Below, piece by piece: positions 25,088 through 33,986 of a stretch of 64,000 nt of DNA (its first letter is position 1; the number at the start of each line of letters is the position of its first letter). Origin of the DNA: CAYLNL01 sp964385175 (lineage in GTDB: Bacteria > Bacteroidota > Bacteroidia > Flavobacteriales > Flavobacteriaceae); NCBI GenBank assembly GCA_964385175.1, contig CAYLNL010000012.1:18729-82728 (forward strand), in the 5' to 3' direction. Below the pieces are notes generated by a model. The model made no database searches. It was not told the DNA's origin and saw only the letters and a list, made by a program, of their open reading frames with translations. The translations under genes and the position numbers were made by a program.

Positions 25088-26296
25088 ATGAAATTATCGC
25101 AGGACAAACTTGATGTATTAACAAAAAAACGGTCTAACCTATTCAATTGGCGTGGACAGTTTACGCCTGAGTTTGTTGAATATATCTTACAGACATTTAC
25201 CAAAAAGGGCGACTTTGTTCTCGACCCATTTTCGGGTAGTGGGACAGTTTTGCAAGAAGCTGCTCGACTTGACTTGAAAGCAACGGGGATTGAAATAAAC
25301 CCAGCCGCTTATGCAATGAGTAAATTTTTCACTTTTTGCAATCTTCCCTATCAGGACAGACACGACTACTGCAATAGATTTGAATTAAAACTAAATATTC
25401 ATCTCTCAAATCTAAATGGACAAAAAGTTTACAGCGAAAATTCAGATTATAGATTGGCTTACGTCAATCTATTGGATTTTGCTGAAAAGTTTAGCAGTAC
25501 TTTGACCGACAAACAAGAACGTGTGCTACTTCTAAACTTGCTTTTTCAATCTGAAAAAGATAAAGGGCTTACCTTAAAAGATTCCATTTATAAATCATTT
25601 CAGTATGTCAAGAATGCAATTTTAGGACTTCCTTTCACCGAGCAACCAATAAACGCCTTGTTAAAGGATTCAAGGAGTGCAGGAGACGAATTAAAAAACG
25701 AAGTTGATTTGATATTAACTTCTCCACCATACATTAATGTCTTTAACTATCATCAAAATTTTCGTGCGATTGTAGAAACATTTCACTTTGATATTTTGAA
25801 AGTAGCACACAGTGAATTTGGTTCTAATAGGAAAAATCGTGGAAATAGATTTAAGACAGTTATCCAGTATTGTCTTGATATGGAATTAGCAATTAGAAGT
25901 TTTTGGACAGCATTAAAACCAAACGCAAAACTCATTTTGGTTTTGGGACGAGAATCTAATGTTAGAAGCACGCCATTTTACAATGGTCAACTAATCATTG
26001 AAATTCTTGAACAGTCAAAAGGTTTTAGCGACATCAAAACACTTGAAAGACAATTCACGAACAAATTTGGTGTCAACATCAAAGAAGATATAATAATTGC
26101 TACAAAAAGCAATGAACTCTCAGATAGTTTCAATGCAAGGTCAATCGCCTTAAAACATTTAGAACATAGTTTAAAAACAACTCAAAATGGAGTTCAGGCT
26201 GACATTTCGGACGCTATTTTGAATATTCAAGAAGTAAACCCTTCTCCTCTTTTCAATCCAAAACATATTATTTTAAATGAGCAGCACACCGCATAA
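25088..26296 (+). CDS. DNA amino-methyltransferase (N4-cytosine or N6-adenine) of restriction-modification locus 2
   Basis: The 402-aa protein has motif X/I first (NWRGQFTPEFVEYIL, VLDPFSGSGTVLQEAARL near residue 45) and catalytic motif IV TSPPYINVFNYHQNFR near residue 211. About 160 residues lie between, likely the target-recognition part, so the motif order is that of the alpha group. SPPY is more common in N4-cytosine enzymes but does not settle the base. Its 3' end overlaps the nuclease gene by 20 bp, so it is coupled to it and should protect the same site. The sequence is AT-rich compared with prmC upstream, which suggests acquisition. Confidence 0.87.
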   Translation: MKLSQDKLDVLTKKRSNLFNWRGQFTPEFVEYILQTFTKKGDFVLDPFSGSGTVLQEAARLDLKATGIEINPAAYAMSKFFTFCNLPYQDRHDYCNRFELKLNIHLSNLNGQKVYSENSDYRLAYVNLLDFAEKFSSTLTDKQERVLLLNLLFQSEKDKGLTLKDSIYKSFQYVKNAILGLPFTEQPINALLKDSRSAGDELKNEVDLILTSPPYINVFNYHQNFRAIVETFHFDILKVAHSEFGSNRKNRGNRFKTVIQYCLDMELAIRSFWTALKPNAKLILVLGRESNVRSTPFYNGQLIIEILEQSKGFSDIKTLERQFTNKFGVNIKEDIIIATKSNELSDSFNARSIALKHLEHSLKTTQNGVQADISDAILNIQEVNPSPLFNPKHIILNEQHTA

Positions 26297-27167
26297 AGAA
26301 AAACTTTTAGCAGCCATCAATAACCCTAAATCAAATGGAGATGTAGATATTTTAAAGGAAGCATTGGCAGCATACGAAACTTGGATTAGCAAAACTAATG
26401 CTCTGATTTCTTTGGGCGAAACCCGAATTGTTGAGATGACCTCATTACTAAATGAGTATAAAGACTATTTGGAAGTTGACCTAATTGCAGCAAAGGGTTC
26501 AGGCTTTTTAAAAAGGCAAAAAGGGCAGTTGAAATTAGATAATAGCGTAATGGAAGAATTTTTAATCCATTTAGTTAGCCCAAAGATTTTGAACAACCTG
26601 CCAACTTTTGACTTGGAAACAGGTCCGCAGACAGCTTTTATGTCTTTGGCATTTAGACCATCGAGCATAAACACTTTGAATCAAAAACCCGAAGTAATCC
26701 TTAAAGTTAAAGACCAAGATTTTATAATAGGTAAAGCCATTTACTACAAGTTCTCATCTGACTCTGAGTTCACAACACCAAAAACAGTTGATGGTAAATT
26801 TTATTTAGCGGTTTTGGCAGCAGAGTGTAAAATCAACTACGACAAAACTATGTTTCAAGAGTGTGCAGGAACTGCATCCCGACTAAAACAGGGCTGCCCA
26901 ATCGCAAAATATTATGCCCTTGTTGAGTATTTGGATATGCAACCCGAAGACACAAGACTGACTGAAATAGACAATGTTTTTCTTCTTCGTAAAGCAAAAC
27001 GTTTACCGTTTGAAAAGCGAAATGTTTTAGCAGAAGTAAAGGCACAACATAGAGACTTTCCAATTTCAGCAGAAGTGATTGGAAAATTCACTCACGAAAT
27101 ACAAAAGTTCGTTGACGCTACTTGGTATAACCCTGACGAAGCATTACAAAGGGGTTCATTCGTCTAA
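26277..27167 (+). CDS. Bpu10I-like type II restriction endonuclease
   Basis: The 296-aa protein resembles the Bpu10I restriction endonuclease family in the block LAAECKINYDKTMFQECAGTA followed by SRLKQGCPIAKYYALVEYLDM (about residues 178-220). The E-C-K there gives the E-x-K of a PD-(D/E)XK nuclease. Bpu10I cuts an asymmetric site with two different subunits; only one nuclease gene is seen here, so the site may be symmetric or a partner may be missing. The 20-bp overlap with the methyltransferase supports a restriction-modification unit. Family assignment is from remembered sequence pattern, not a search. Confidence 0.72.
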   Translation: MSSTPHKEKLLAAINNPKSNGDVDILKEALAAYETWISKTNALISLGETRIVEMTSLLNEYKDYLEVDLIAAKGSGFLKRQKGQLKLDNSVMEEFLIHLVSPKILNNLPTFDLETGPQTAFMSLAFRPSSINTLNQKPEVILKVKDQDFIIGKAIYYKFSSDSEFTTPKTVDGKFYLAVLAAECKINYDKTMFQECAGTASRLKQGCPIAKYYALVEYLDMQPEDTRLTEIDNVFLLRKAKRLPFEKRNVLAEVKAQHRDFPISAEVIGKFTHEIQKFVDATWYNPDEALQRGSFV

Positions 27168-27343
27168 ATTTTAAATTGGGACAAAGAAGCACAGCCCATA
27201 ACAGCGGTTTGGCAAAAGTGGCGATAACCTACTTATATGAACATTTATGCTTTGCAATAGCCACCTTCACTAAGCTACAGACCATTACTTCCCATAAAAA
27301 GTTAAAGAAGTTAAAATCAGGTACGAAATACGCTAAGTGAAAT

Positions 27344-28495
27344 TCATTGGGTAGGTTTCTGCAACGCCGCCGAGAGAGCGATTTTTTTCCCGTTTTTGTA
27401 GGCAACAATAAAAGAGGAGGTATATCCCTTTTTAACCGCTTCTTTTTTCAATTTTTCAGCCTCCCCATAAGTCCCTGCCTCTCCGTATAAATATCGGTAC
27501 AATTTATCGCCCTCTTCCATGCGAATAGGCTGTAACCCCTTAAAATTATAACTCTTAGGCGCTATTTTGCGGGAACTGGCAGCAATTTGAACCTTAAAAA
27601 TAACCTCCGGGGAACTTGCCACCGCCGAGTCTGCAACAGGCGCCGAAGAACTCGTTTCATAACTCAAATCGTCGCCCACATTTTCCTCTATCAGCTTTTT
27701 ATAGGTAAAAACCGCATTCACTATACCACTTGCAATTTCCTGCTGCCCCTTGGCCGAGAGCAAATACTTTCGCTCATCAGAGTTTGTAATAAAACCCGTT
27801 TCAATAAGCACACTTGGCATAAAAGTTTGGTGCAGCACAATAAAACCTGCCTGTTTTACACCCCTGTTTTTTCGCTTCAACGTATTGGTAAAATTATCCT
27901 GGATAGCCTTCGCCAGCAAAATACTATGGTCTAAAAACTCCTCCTGCATAATCGTCAACCCAATAATAGATTCCGGTGAGTTAATGTTATATTCAGAATA
28001 ATTCACCTCGTAATTTTTTTCTAAATAAATTACCTCATTCTCCGCCTTCGCCACCTCAAAATTCTGTTTATTAGCATGCAACCCCAACACATACGTTTCG
28101 CTCCCCGAAGCTTCTGTATGATGCGCATTGCAATGCACCGAGATAAACAAGTCAGCATTAGCTTTATTAGCTATTTGCCCCCGCTTAAATAAATCTACAA
28201 AAACATCGGTCTTGCGCGTATAAACTACCTTAATACCCGGCTGCTTCTCCAACTCTTCCCCCACCAGGAGCGCTATTTTCAGGGCAATATCTTTCTCTTT
28301 GTAAGCATTAGAAACCTTTCCCGGGTCATGCCCGCCATGCCCCGCATCTATCACTACCGTAAATACCTCTTTTTTTACAGCAGGTTTAGGGATGCCAAAC
28401 GAACATAAAAAAATACCAAGTCCAACCAGCCCGTATGGCAAGCTAAAAACGGCAACATACCAACTGATGGCAAACGGTTTTATAAGGGTTTTCAT
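27344..28495 (-). CDS. N-acetylmuramoyl-L-alanine amidase with C-terminal SPOR-like domain
   Basis: The 383-aa envelope enzyme cleaves peptide stems from peptidoglycan glycan strands. An N-terminal membrane anchor or signal (about 10-32) precedes an Amidase_3 domain with zinc ligands in VVIDAGHGGHDPG, ISVHCNAHH and the catalytic-region VLIETGFITNSDE. The last 80 residues (VIFKVQIAASSRKIAP to SFIVAYKNGKKI) look like a SPOR domain that binds denuded glycan at the septum. It is divergent from lptD. The pairing amidase-lptD-ridA is one I recall from flavobacterial genomes. Confidence 0.92.
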   Translation of the reverse strand: MKTLIKPFAISWYVAVFSLPYGLVGLGIFLCSFGIPKPAVKKEVFTVVIDAGHGGHDPGKVSNAYKEKDIALKIALLVGEELEKQPGIKVVYTRKTDVFVDLFKRGQIANKANADLFISVHCNAHHTEASGSETYVLGLHANKQNFEVAKAENEVIYLEKNYEVNYSEYNINSPESIIGLTIMQEEFLDHSILLAKAIQDNFTNTLKRKNRGVKQAGFIVLHQTFMPSVLIETGFITNSDERKYLLSAKGQQEIASGIVNAVFTYKKLIEENVGDDLSYETSSSAPVADSAVASSPEVIFKVQIAASSRKIAPKSYNFKGLQPIRMEEGDKLYRYLYGEAGTYGEAEKLKKEAVKKGYTSSFIVAYKNGKKIALSAALQKPTQ

Positions 28496-28540
28496 AAGTC
28501 AAAAATCAGAGAATTCTATTAAACCAGCCAAAAATATATG

Positions 28541-28548
28541 TAAGTTTG
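28541..28548 (+). promoter_or_regulatory. Candidate -7 promoter element for lptD
   Basis: TAAGTTTG matches TAnnTTTG. It sits 17 bp upstream of the ATT that I propose as lptD start. No TTG at -33 is evident. It excludes the ATG at 28538 as start, which is also followed at once by TAA. Confidence 0.4.
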
Positions 28549-28564
28549 TCCCAAAAAGCAAGCC

Positions 28565-31279
28565 ATTTTTTTTACAAAAATAGCATATAAAGTATTCCAA
28601 ACAACTCATCCCTTCCTGCTACCCGCATTTTTCTTCCTCTCAGGAACATTTTTTTTATGCGCGCAGGAAACAGGAAAGAAAACGCTTCCCCCTATTCAAA
28701 AGGAAGCTGCCAGCGACCCTGCCAACCTGGAAGGTTTAGTGCAACTGGAAAAAGATAGCATTTTACCCGATACCTTAAAGATAGATTCTCTTACACCTAA
28801 AGAACCTCTTTTGTTAGATAAAATACAATACAGCGCCAAAGGATATCGCCGTATAAACAGAAAAGAAAAGAGAATGTATCTCTATGATAATGCCTATGTG
28901 GCTTACGAGGATACAGAACTGAAATCGGGCGTTATTGTATTAGATTTTAAGAAAAATGAGGTCTATGCCGGGCGCATTAAGGACAGCGCCGGCAACTACA
29001 CCCAGTATCCCTATTTTAAACAAGGTTCTAATGTGGTAGAACCCGATTCTATACGGTTTAATTATGACACGAAAAAGGCATTGATATGGAACTCCAGGAG
29101 CGAACAATCTACAGGAGATATTAATGTTTTTACAGAATTGACCAAAAAAGAAAACGATTCTGTCTATTTTTTTAGTGAAGGCAGGTTAACTACCTCTGAG
29201 CATCCTGACGACCCGGAATACTACATTCGCATCCGGCGAGCCAAATTTGTCCCTAAAAAGAAAATCATCGCCGGGTTGAGCAATATGTACATTGCCGATG
29301 TTCCTACCCCCATTGGCGTTCCCTTCGCTTATTTCCCGCTTACCCAGGAACGCCGTTCGGGTTTTATTTTTCCCACCTTTGGCGAGGTAAATAACCGGGG
29401 GTATTTTGTTCAGAATGGAGGGTATTACCTGGCATTGAGCGATTATTTTGACCTGGCGGTGCTCGGCGATTATTATACTAACGGGAGTTATGGCATTCGC
29501 ACCGAAACCAGTTATGCGCTCCGTTATAAATTTCGGGGAACTCTCTCTTTCCGCTTCGAAAACCTCATTAACAGCCAGGTAGGTTTTCCCGATTACAGTC
29601 GCAGCGCAGTCTATAACATCAGGTGGAGCCATACCCAGGATGCCAAAGCCAATCCTAACTCCCGCCTTTCTGCCTCGGTGAATTTAGGTAGTAGCCGCTA
29701 TTACCAACTATCATACAACCAACTCAATACGCCCAATTTCCTAAATAATACCCTGTCGTCTTCCATTTCCTATTCCAAAACCTTCCCGGCATACCCATCC
29801 TTAAACCTAAGCCTCACCGCTACCCAGTCGCAAAACACCAACACCCAGTCTATCAACCTAACGCTACCCTCACTGCAAGCTAACCTGGAACGTATTTTCC
29901 CTTTCGCTTCCAAAGAAGGGACTAAGAAGGGAATCTTTCAAAACATTAACTTTCAATATACCCTGCGGGGGGAAAACCAGATACAAACTACCGATTCCTT
30001 GTTTTTCAAAAAAGAAATGTTCAACGATTCCCGTATCGGCTTTAAGCATACGATACCGGTGAGCACCAATTTTAAACTATTTCGCTATGCAAGCATTAGT
30101 GTAAATGCCAATTTTGATGAGGTATGGTACCTAAAAACCATCCGTAAGAATGATTATGATGCTGCATTGCAGGAGATAGTTATTGACACGATTAATGGTT
30201 TCGACCGGTTTAATCAGTATAATTTTAGCGCCAGCCTGGGCACTACTATATATGGTATGTTCAATTTCGGGAAAAATGCCAGGATACAGGCTATTCGGCA
30301 TGTTATGCGCCCCTCGGTAAGTTACAGTTATAACCCGGGTTTTGGTCAATATTATAATGAGTATGTGGCGAGTGCAGACCCTTCTGATATACGGGAATAT
30401 ACCCGCTTTGAGGGGGGTATATTCGGGGTGCCCGGCAAGACGGTTTCCAATTCCATCGGTTTTTCACTCAATAACACCTTTGAAGCGAAGGTGCGTAACA
30501 CTGACACCACTGCTACCGAGCCTAAAAAAATATTCCTGCTCAATAGTCTCAATTTTTCGGGCAGCTATAATATTGCAGCCGATTCGCTGGCGTGGAGCCC
30601 GCTACGGATAAGTGGCGGAACGCAACTCTTGCAGAACAAGATGACGGTGAACTTCGGCGCTACCTTAGACCCTTACGCTCTTGATACGAGCGGTAAACGA
30701 ATAGATGTTTTTAATATTGATAATGGCGGCTCGTTGTTCCGGCTTACGAATGCAAACCTGAACATTGATTATTCGTTCTCCAGCAAAAACTTTCAACGCA
30801 CAGAGGCGCCTGCACGTGCAGATAACACCCAAAGCGGCGGGCGGGAAGACGATTTGTTTGGCAAAGCGCAGGATTTTAGCGACAGCCGTACTTTTAGCGA
30901 AGATAATTCCCAAAAAACCGCTTCGCAAACAGAGATATACACTACTTCGTTACCATGGGATTTGCGGTTTTCGTACTCTCTTACGTACTCTAACAGCCGG
31001 CGCGAAAATGAAATTTCCAGTCATTCTCTCATGTTTTCCGGTAACATAGAATTATCTCCCCGCTGGCGCGTAGGGGCTTCTTCCGGCTATGATTTTAAAG
31101 ATAAAGGCTTTACCTATACCCAACTGCGTTTTGAGCGCGACCTGGAAAGCTGGCGAATGAATTTTAACTGGGTGCCATTTAGCTCCCGTTCATCCTGGTA
31201 CTTTTTTATCGGCATCAAATCATCTATCCTCAGTGATATTAAGTGGGATAAACGAAGAGAGCCCGACAGGCGGTTATAA
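28565..31279 (+). CDS. lptD: LPS-assembly outer-membrane protein LptD (Bacteroidota type)
   Basis: The protein inserts lipopolysaccharide into the outer membrane. The region after GTG 28739 encodes 846 aa: an N-terminal OstA-like part (SGVIVLDFKKNEVYAGRIKD, TSEHPDDPEYYIRIRRAKFVPKKKIIA) and a long beta barrel from about residue 200 to the end. The frame remains open upstream to the TAA at 28541 and encodes a clear signal peptide (hydrophobic core PFLLPAFFFLSGTFFLCAQ), so GTG 28739 is not the true start. No ATG, GTG or TTG exists in frame there. The best initiation candidates are ATT at 28565 or ATA at 28580; I chose ATT. ridA follows after a repeat-rich spacer. Confidence 0.85.
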   Translation: MFFTKIAYKVFQTTHPFLLPAFFFLSGTFFLCAQETGKKTLPPIQKEAASDPANLEGLVQLEKDSILPDTLKIDSLTPKEPLLLDKIQYSAKGYRRINRKEKRMYLYDNAYVAYEDTELKSGVIVLDFKKNEVYAGRIKDSAGNYTQYPYFKQGSNVVEPDSIRFNYDTKKALIWNSRSEQSTGDINVFTELTKKENDSVYFFSEGRLTTSEHPDDPEYYIRIRRAKFVPKKKIIAGLSNMYIADVPTPIGVPFAYFPLTQERRSGFIFPTFGEVNNRGYFVQNGGYYLALSDYFDLAVLGDYYTNGSYGIRTETSYALRYKFRGTLSFRFENLINSQVGFPDYSRSAVYNIRWSHTQDAKANPNSRLSASVNLGSSRYYQLSYNQLNTPNFLNNTLSSSISYSKTFPAYPSLNLSLTATQSQNTNTQSINLTLPSLQANLERIFPFASKEGTKKGIFQNINFQYTLRGENQIQTTDSLFFKKEMFNDSRIGFKHTIPVSTNFKLFRYASISVNANFDEVWYLKTIRKNDYDAALQEIVIDTINGFDRFNQYNFSASLGTTIYGMFNFGKNARIQAIRHVMRPSVSYSYNPGFGQYYNEYVASADPSDIREYTRFEGGIFGVPGKTVSNSIGFSLNNTFEAKVRNTDTTATEPKKIFLLNSLNFSGSYNIAADSLAWSPLRISGGTQLLQNKMTVNFGATLDPYALDTSGKRIDVFNIDNGGSLFRLTNANLNIDYSFSSKNFQRTEAPARADNTQSGGREDDLFGKAQDFSDSRTFSEDNSQKTASQTEIYTTSLPWDLRFSYSLTYSNSRRENEISSHSLMFSGNIELSPRWRVGASSGYDFKDKGFTYTQLRFERDLESWRMNFNWVPFSSRSSWYFFIGIKSSILSDIKWDKRREPDRRL

Positions 31280-31650
31280 GGTACCGGCGTGGTTTTAGTA
31301 GTGAGATATGAGATATGAGATATGAGATATGAGATATGAGATGTGAGATGTGAGATGTGAGTGTGAGGGGTGATAATTATGCCCTGTGTTCTTTGCGAAA
31401 ACCTGGCGCTCTTTGCAGTTAAAATAGAATCAAAAAGGTTATAATAACCACGGGATTAGTAATTTATAACCCATTTAGTAGCTTTGCCTCTTGATGAGAA
31501 AATCACGCAGAGGTGCAAAAAATGTACAGAATCCTGAATGATTATTTTAAAATCTATAACTCATATTTCACTGCCTGTTACTAAAATTTCCCTTGTTTTT
31601 GGTTTCTTGTATCTTGCATCCCATTATCATTGTCTCAATACACAAAAAAT
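31280..31650. other. Repeat-rich spacer between lptD and ridA, no gene seen
   Basis: It contains the TGAGATA/TGAGATG array, a stretch TTCTTTGCGAAAACCTGG followed by GCGCTCTTTGCAG of a kind I recall as dispersed in Bacteroidota spacers, and near 31598-31622 a pyrimidine-rich TTTCTTGTATCTTGCATC whose complement resembles the purine-rich repeats of the fad region. No convincing open frame, RNA fold or promoter was found. Confidence 0.5.
31302..31361 (+). repeat. Tandem heptamer array (TGAGATA x5, TGAGATG x3)
   Basis: Eight full 7-bp units from 31302 to 31357 and a partial ninth. Units one to five end in A, six to eight in G, so the array arose by two rounds of expansion. The first 15 bases AGTAGTGAGATATGA recur in near-identical form at about 56725 in the fadD-fadN spacer. 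Confidence 0.95.
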
Positions 31651-32031
31651 ATGAAAACCATCATCAAAACCCCCCATGCACCGGCGCCTATTGGCCCTTA
31701 TAACCAGGCAGTTCTAAGCGGAAATACCCTTTACATTTCAGGGCAAATACCCATTAACCCTAAAACGGGAACCTTGGTAGAGGGCAATATTGAACAAGAA
31801 ACCGAACAGGTTATGGAAAACCTTAAAGCAATTCTCCAGGCGGCGGATATGACTTTTGAAAATGTGGTGAAAACCACTATTTTTCTCAAAGACATGAACC
31901 AGTTTGCTGCTGTAAATGGTGTATATGCCCGCTATTTTAAAGAAGAAATCGCCCCTGCCCGGGAAACCGTAGCAGTAGTAGCCCTTCCCAAATTTGTGAA
32001 TATAGAGATAGGAATGGTGGCTGCCAGGTAA
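31651..32031 (+). CDS. ridA: RidA family enamine/imine deaminase
   Basis: The 126-aa protein hydrolyses reactive 2-aminoacrylate made by PLP enzymes. Motifs are GPYNQAVLSGNTLYISGQIP, ENLKAILQAADMTFENVVKTTIFLKDM and the substrate-binding arginine in PARETVAVVALP. I chose the ATG at 31651 (MKTIIKTP), where the family begins. The frame opens with a TTG seven codons earlier that has no family support. Length is standard. Confidence 0.94.
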   Translation: MKTIIKTPHAPAPIGPYNQAVLSGNTLYISGQIPINPKTGTLVEGNIEQETEQVMENLKAILQAADMTFENVVKTTIFLKDMNQFAAVNGVYARYFKEEIAPARETVAVVALPKFVNIEIGMVAAR

Positions 32032-32232
32032 ATAGAAGCAAGAAAAATAAGCGAGATATATAGTTGTTGAAATGCGATGGGTGTGTTAAAACTTGGAAAA
32101 ATATATTATTAAAGGTTTTGTTGCAGATGATAAATACCTGAGAAAGATAGACGGCAGAGCTGATTATTTTTTTTAATCTACCTACTTCTCACCTACTCTT
32201 AAATAAATATAGGCAGGCTTTTAAATTTTCCC

Positions 32233-32240
32233 TATCTTTG
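32233..32240 (+). promoter_or_regulatory. Candidate -7 promoter element for pruA
   Basis: TATCTTTG matches TAnnTTTG, 28 bp before the ATG. A matching TTG is not found upstream. The preceding 237-bp spacer holds no other feature I can support. Confidence 0.4.
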
Positions 32241-32268
32241 AAGTCACATCATCAAACTACTAACAAAC

Positions 32269-33891
32269 ATGGGAAAAGGCTTTTTTCAAGTGCCAAAGGC
32301 AATCAATGAACCCGTTTTGTCGTATGCTCCCGGAACCCGGGAACGAGAAACTGTTTTAAATCAGTATAAAACCTATTACAACGAGGTTGCAGATATTCCC
32401 CTTTATATAGGAAATGAAGAAATCCGTACCGGCGTAACCCGCGTTATTGCCCCCCCGCATGAGCATGGGCATATCGTGGGGCATTATCACCTTGCCGAAA
32501 AACACCATGTGGAAAAAGCCATACACACGGCTTTGGAAAGTCGCAAAAAATGGGCGGCGATGCCCTGGGAAGAACGGGCTGCCATTTTTTTAAAAGCTGC
32601 CGACCTGATTGCGGGGCCCTATCGCGCTAAAATAAATGCCGCTACCATGCTCGCCCAATCTAAAACCATTCACCAGGCAGAAATTGACGCTGCCTGTGAG
32701 TTGATAGATTTTTTACGGTTTAATGTGCAATACATGGCCGAAATATATAGGGAACAGCCCCAATCTTCTCCGGGTGTATGGAACCGGGTAGAATATCGCC
32801 CTTTAGAAGGCTTTGTATATGCTATAACTCCTTTTAACTTTACCGCTATTGCCGGAAACCTGCCCTCCAGCGCTGCCATGATGGGAAATGTGGTGGTATG
32901 GAAACCCAGCGATAGCCAGGTATTTTCTGCCAAGGTGGTGATGGAGGTATTTAAGGAAGCTGGTGTACCGGGTGGGGTTATAAATCTTGTTTGCGGCGAT
33001 GCTGTAATGATTACAGATACCGTTTTGGCAAGCCCCAATTTTGCTGGTATTCATTTTACTGGCTCTACCGATGTTTTTAAATCTATCTGGAAAAAAATAG
33101 GCAATCATATTCATCTTTATAAAACTTACCCGAGAATAGTGGGGGAAACAGGCGGAAAAGATTTTATTATTGCGCACCCCAGCGCTCATCCCAAACAGGT
33201 AGCTACCGCTATGGTGCGCGGCGCCTTTGAACTGCAAGGGCAAAAGTGCAGCGCCGCTTCCCGGGTGTATTTACCTGCCTCGCTCGCGGGCGAGATTTTG
33301 AAATATGTGAAAGATGATATAGCTTCTTTTAAAATGGGGTCGCCAGAAGATATGAGCAATTTTATTACTGCCGTTATCCATGAAGGCGCTTTCGATAAGC
33401 TGGCGGGTTATATTGAGCGGGCTAAAAAAGATACAGATGCAGAAATTATTGCAGGTGGAAGGTGTGATAAATCTAAAGGATATTTTATAGAACCTACGGT
33501 TATCCTCACTACTAACCCCCGCTATGTAACGATGACTACGGAGTTGTTTGGACCGGTGTTAACAGTGTATGTGTATGCAGATGAAAAATGGACGGAAACG
33601 CTGCACCTGGTAGATGTTTCTGAATATGGTCTCACAGGAGCTGTTTTTTCCCAAGACCGGTATGCAGTTCAAGAAGCTACCCGCTTATTGGAAAACAGCG
33701 CCGGTAACTTTTATATTAATGATAAACCCACCGGTGCGGTAGTGGGGCAGCAGCCATTTGGGGGCGCCCGCGCTTCTGGGACTAATGATAAAGCTGGTTC
33801 TATGTTGAATTTGCTTCGCTGGGTTTCGCCTCGCTTAATAAAAGAGACTTTTCTCCCCCCGGAAGACTACCGGTATCCTTTCCTGGGGTAA
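32269..33891 (+). CDS. pruA: L-glutamate gamma-semialdehyde dehydrogenase (P5C dehydrogenase)
   Basis: The 540-aa enzyme oxidises glutamate semialdehyde to glutamate with NAD+, the second step of proline breakdown. The ALDH active site has Cys in GQKCSAASRVY (near residue 326) and Glu in VGETGGKDF (near 294); FTGSTDVFKSIW and the C-terminal PFGGARASGTNDKAG also match. It is the stand-alone form without a PutA proline dehydrogenase domain, and no proline dehydrogenase gene is near. A TAACTTTG promoter for nadD follows the stop. Confidence 0.95.
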   Translation: MGKGFFQVPKAINEPVLSYAPGTRERETVLNQYKTYYNEVADIPLYIGNEEIRTGVTRVIAPPHEHGHIVGHYHLAEKHHVEKAIHTALESRKKWAAMPWEERAAIFLKAADLIAGPYRAKINAATMLAQSKTIHQAEIDAACELIDFLRFNVQYMAEIYREQPQSSPGVWNRVEYRPLEGFVYAITPFNFTAIAGNLPSSAAMMGNVVVWKPSDSQVFSAKVVMEVFKEAGVPGGVINLVCGDAVMITDTVLASPNFAGIHFTGSTDVFKSIWKKIGNHIHLYKTYPRIVGETGGKDFIIAHPSAHPKQVATAMVRGAFELQGQKCSAASRVYLPASLAGEILKYVKDDIASFKMGSPEDMSNFITAVIHEGAFDKLAGYIERAKKDTDAEIIAGGRCDKSKGYFIEPTVILTTNPRYVTMTTELFGPVLTVYVYADEKWTETLHLVDVSEYGLTGAVFSQDRYAVQEATRLLENSAGNFYINDKPTGAVVGQQPFGGARASGTNDKAGSMLNLLRWVSPRLIKETFLPPEDYRYPFLG

Positions 33892-33920
33892 TAGCTTTCC
33901 CAGCGTTCTGCCAAATTTTG

Positions 33921-33928
33921 TAACTTTG
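33921..33928 (+). promoter_or_regulatory. Candidate -7 promoter element for nadD
   Basis: TAACTTTG, 59 bp before the proposed GTG start. No TTG at 19-21 bp upstream. Confidence 0.4.
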
Positions 33929-33986
33929 TTAGAGCCCTGTTGACTGGCAGTTGGGGGGTATAAATGCAAATTATTTTACTACAAAG

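Noticed and set aside
27181..27300. Imperfect inverted repeat after the Bpu10I-like gene (AAAGTGGC ... GCCACCTT) resembling an integron attC-like site
   Set aside because: The stem is short with many mismatches, no second copy was found at the other end of the locus (24843-25087), and no integrase is present.
31302..31361. Heptamer array considered as CRISPR
   Set aside because: Units are contiguous with no spacers and no cas genes are present; it is a simple tandem repeat.
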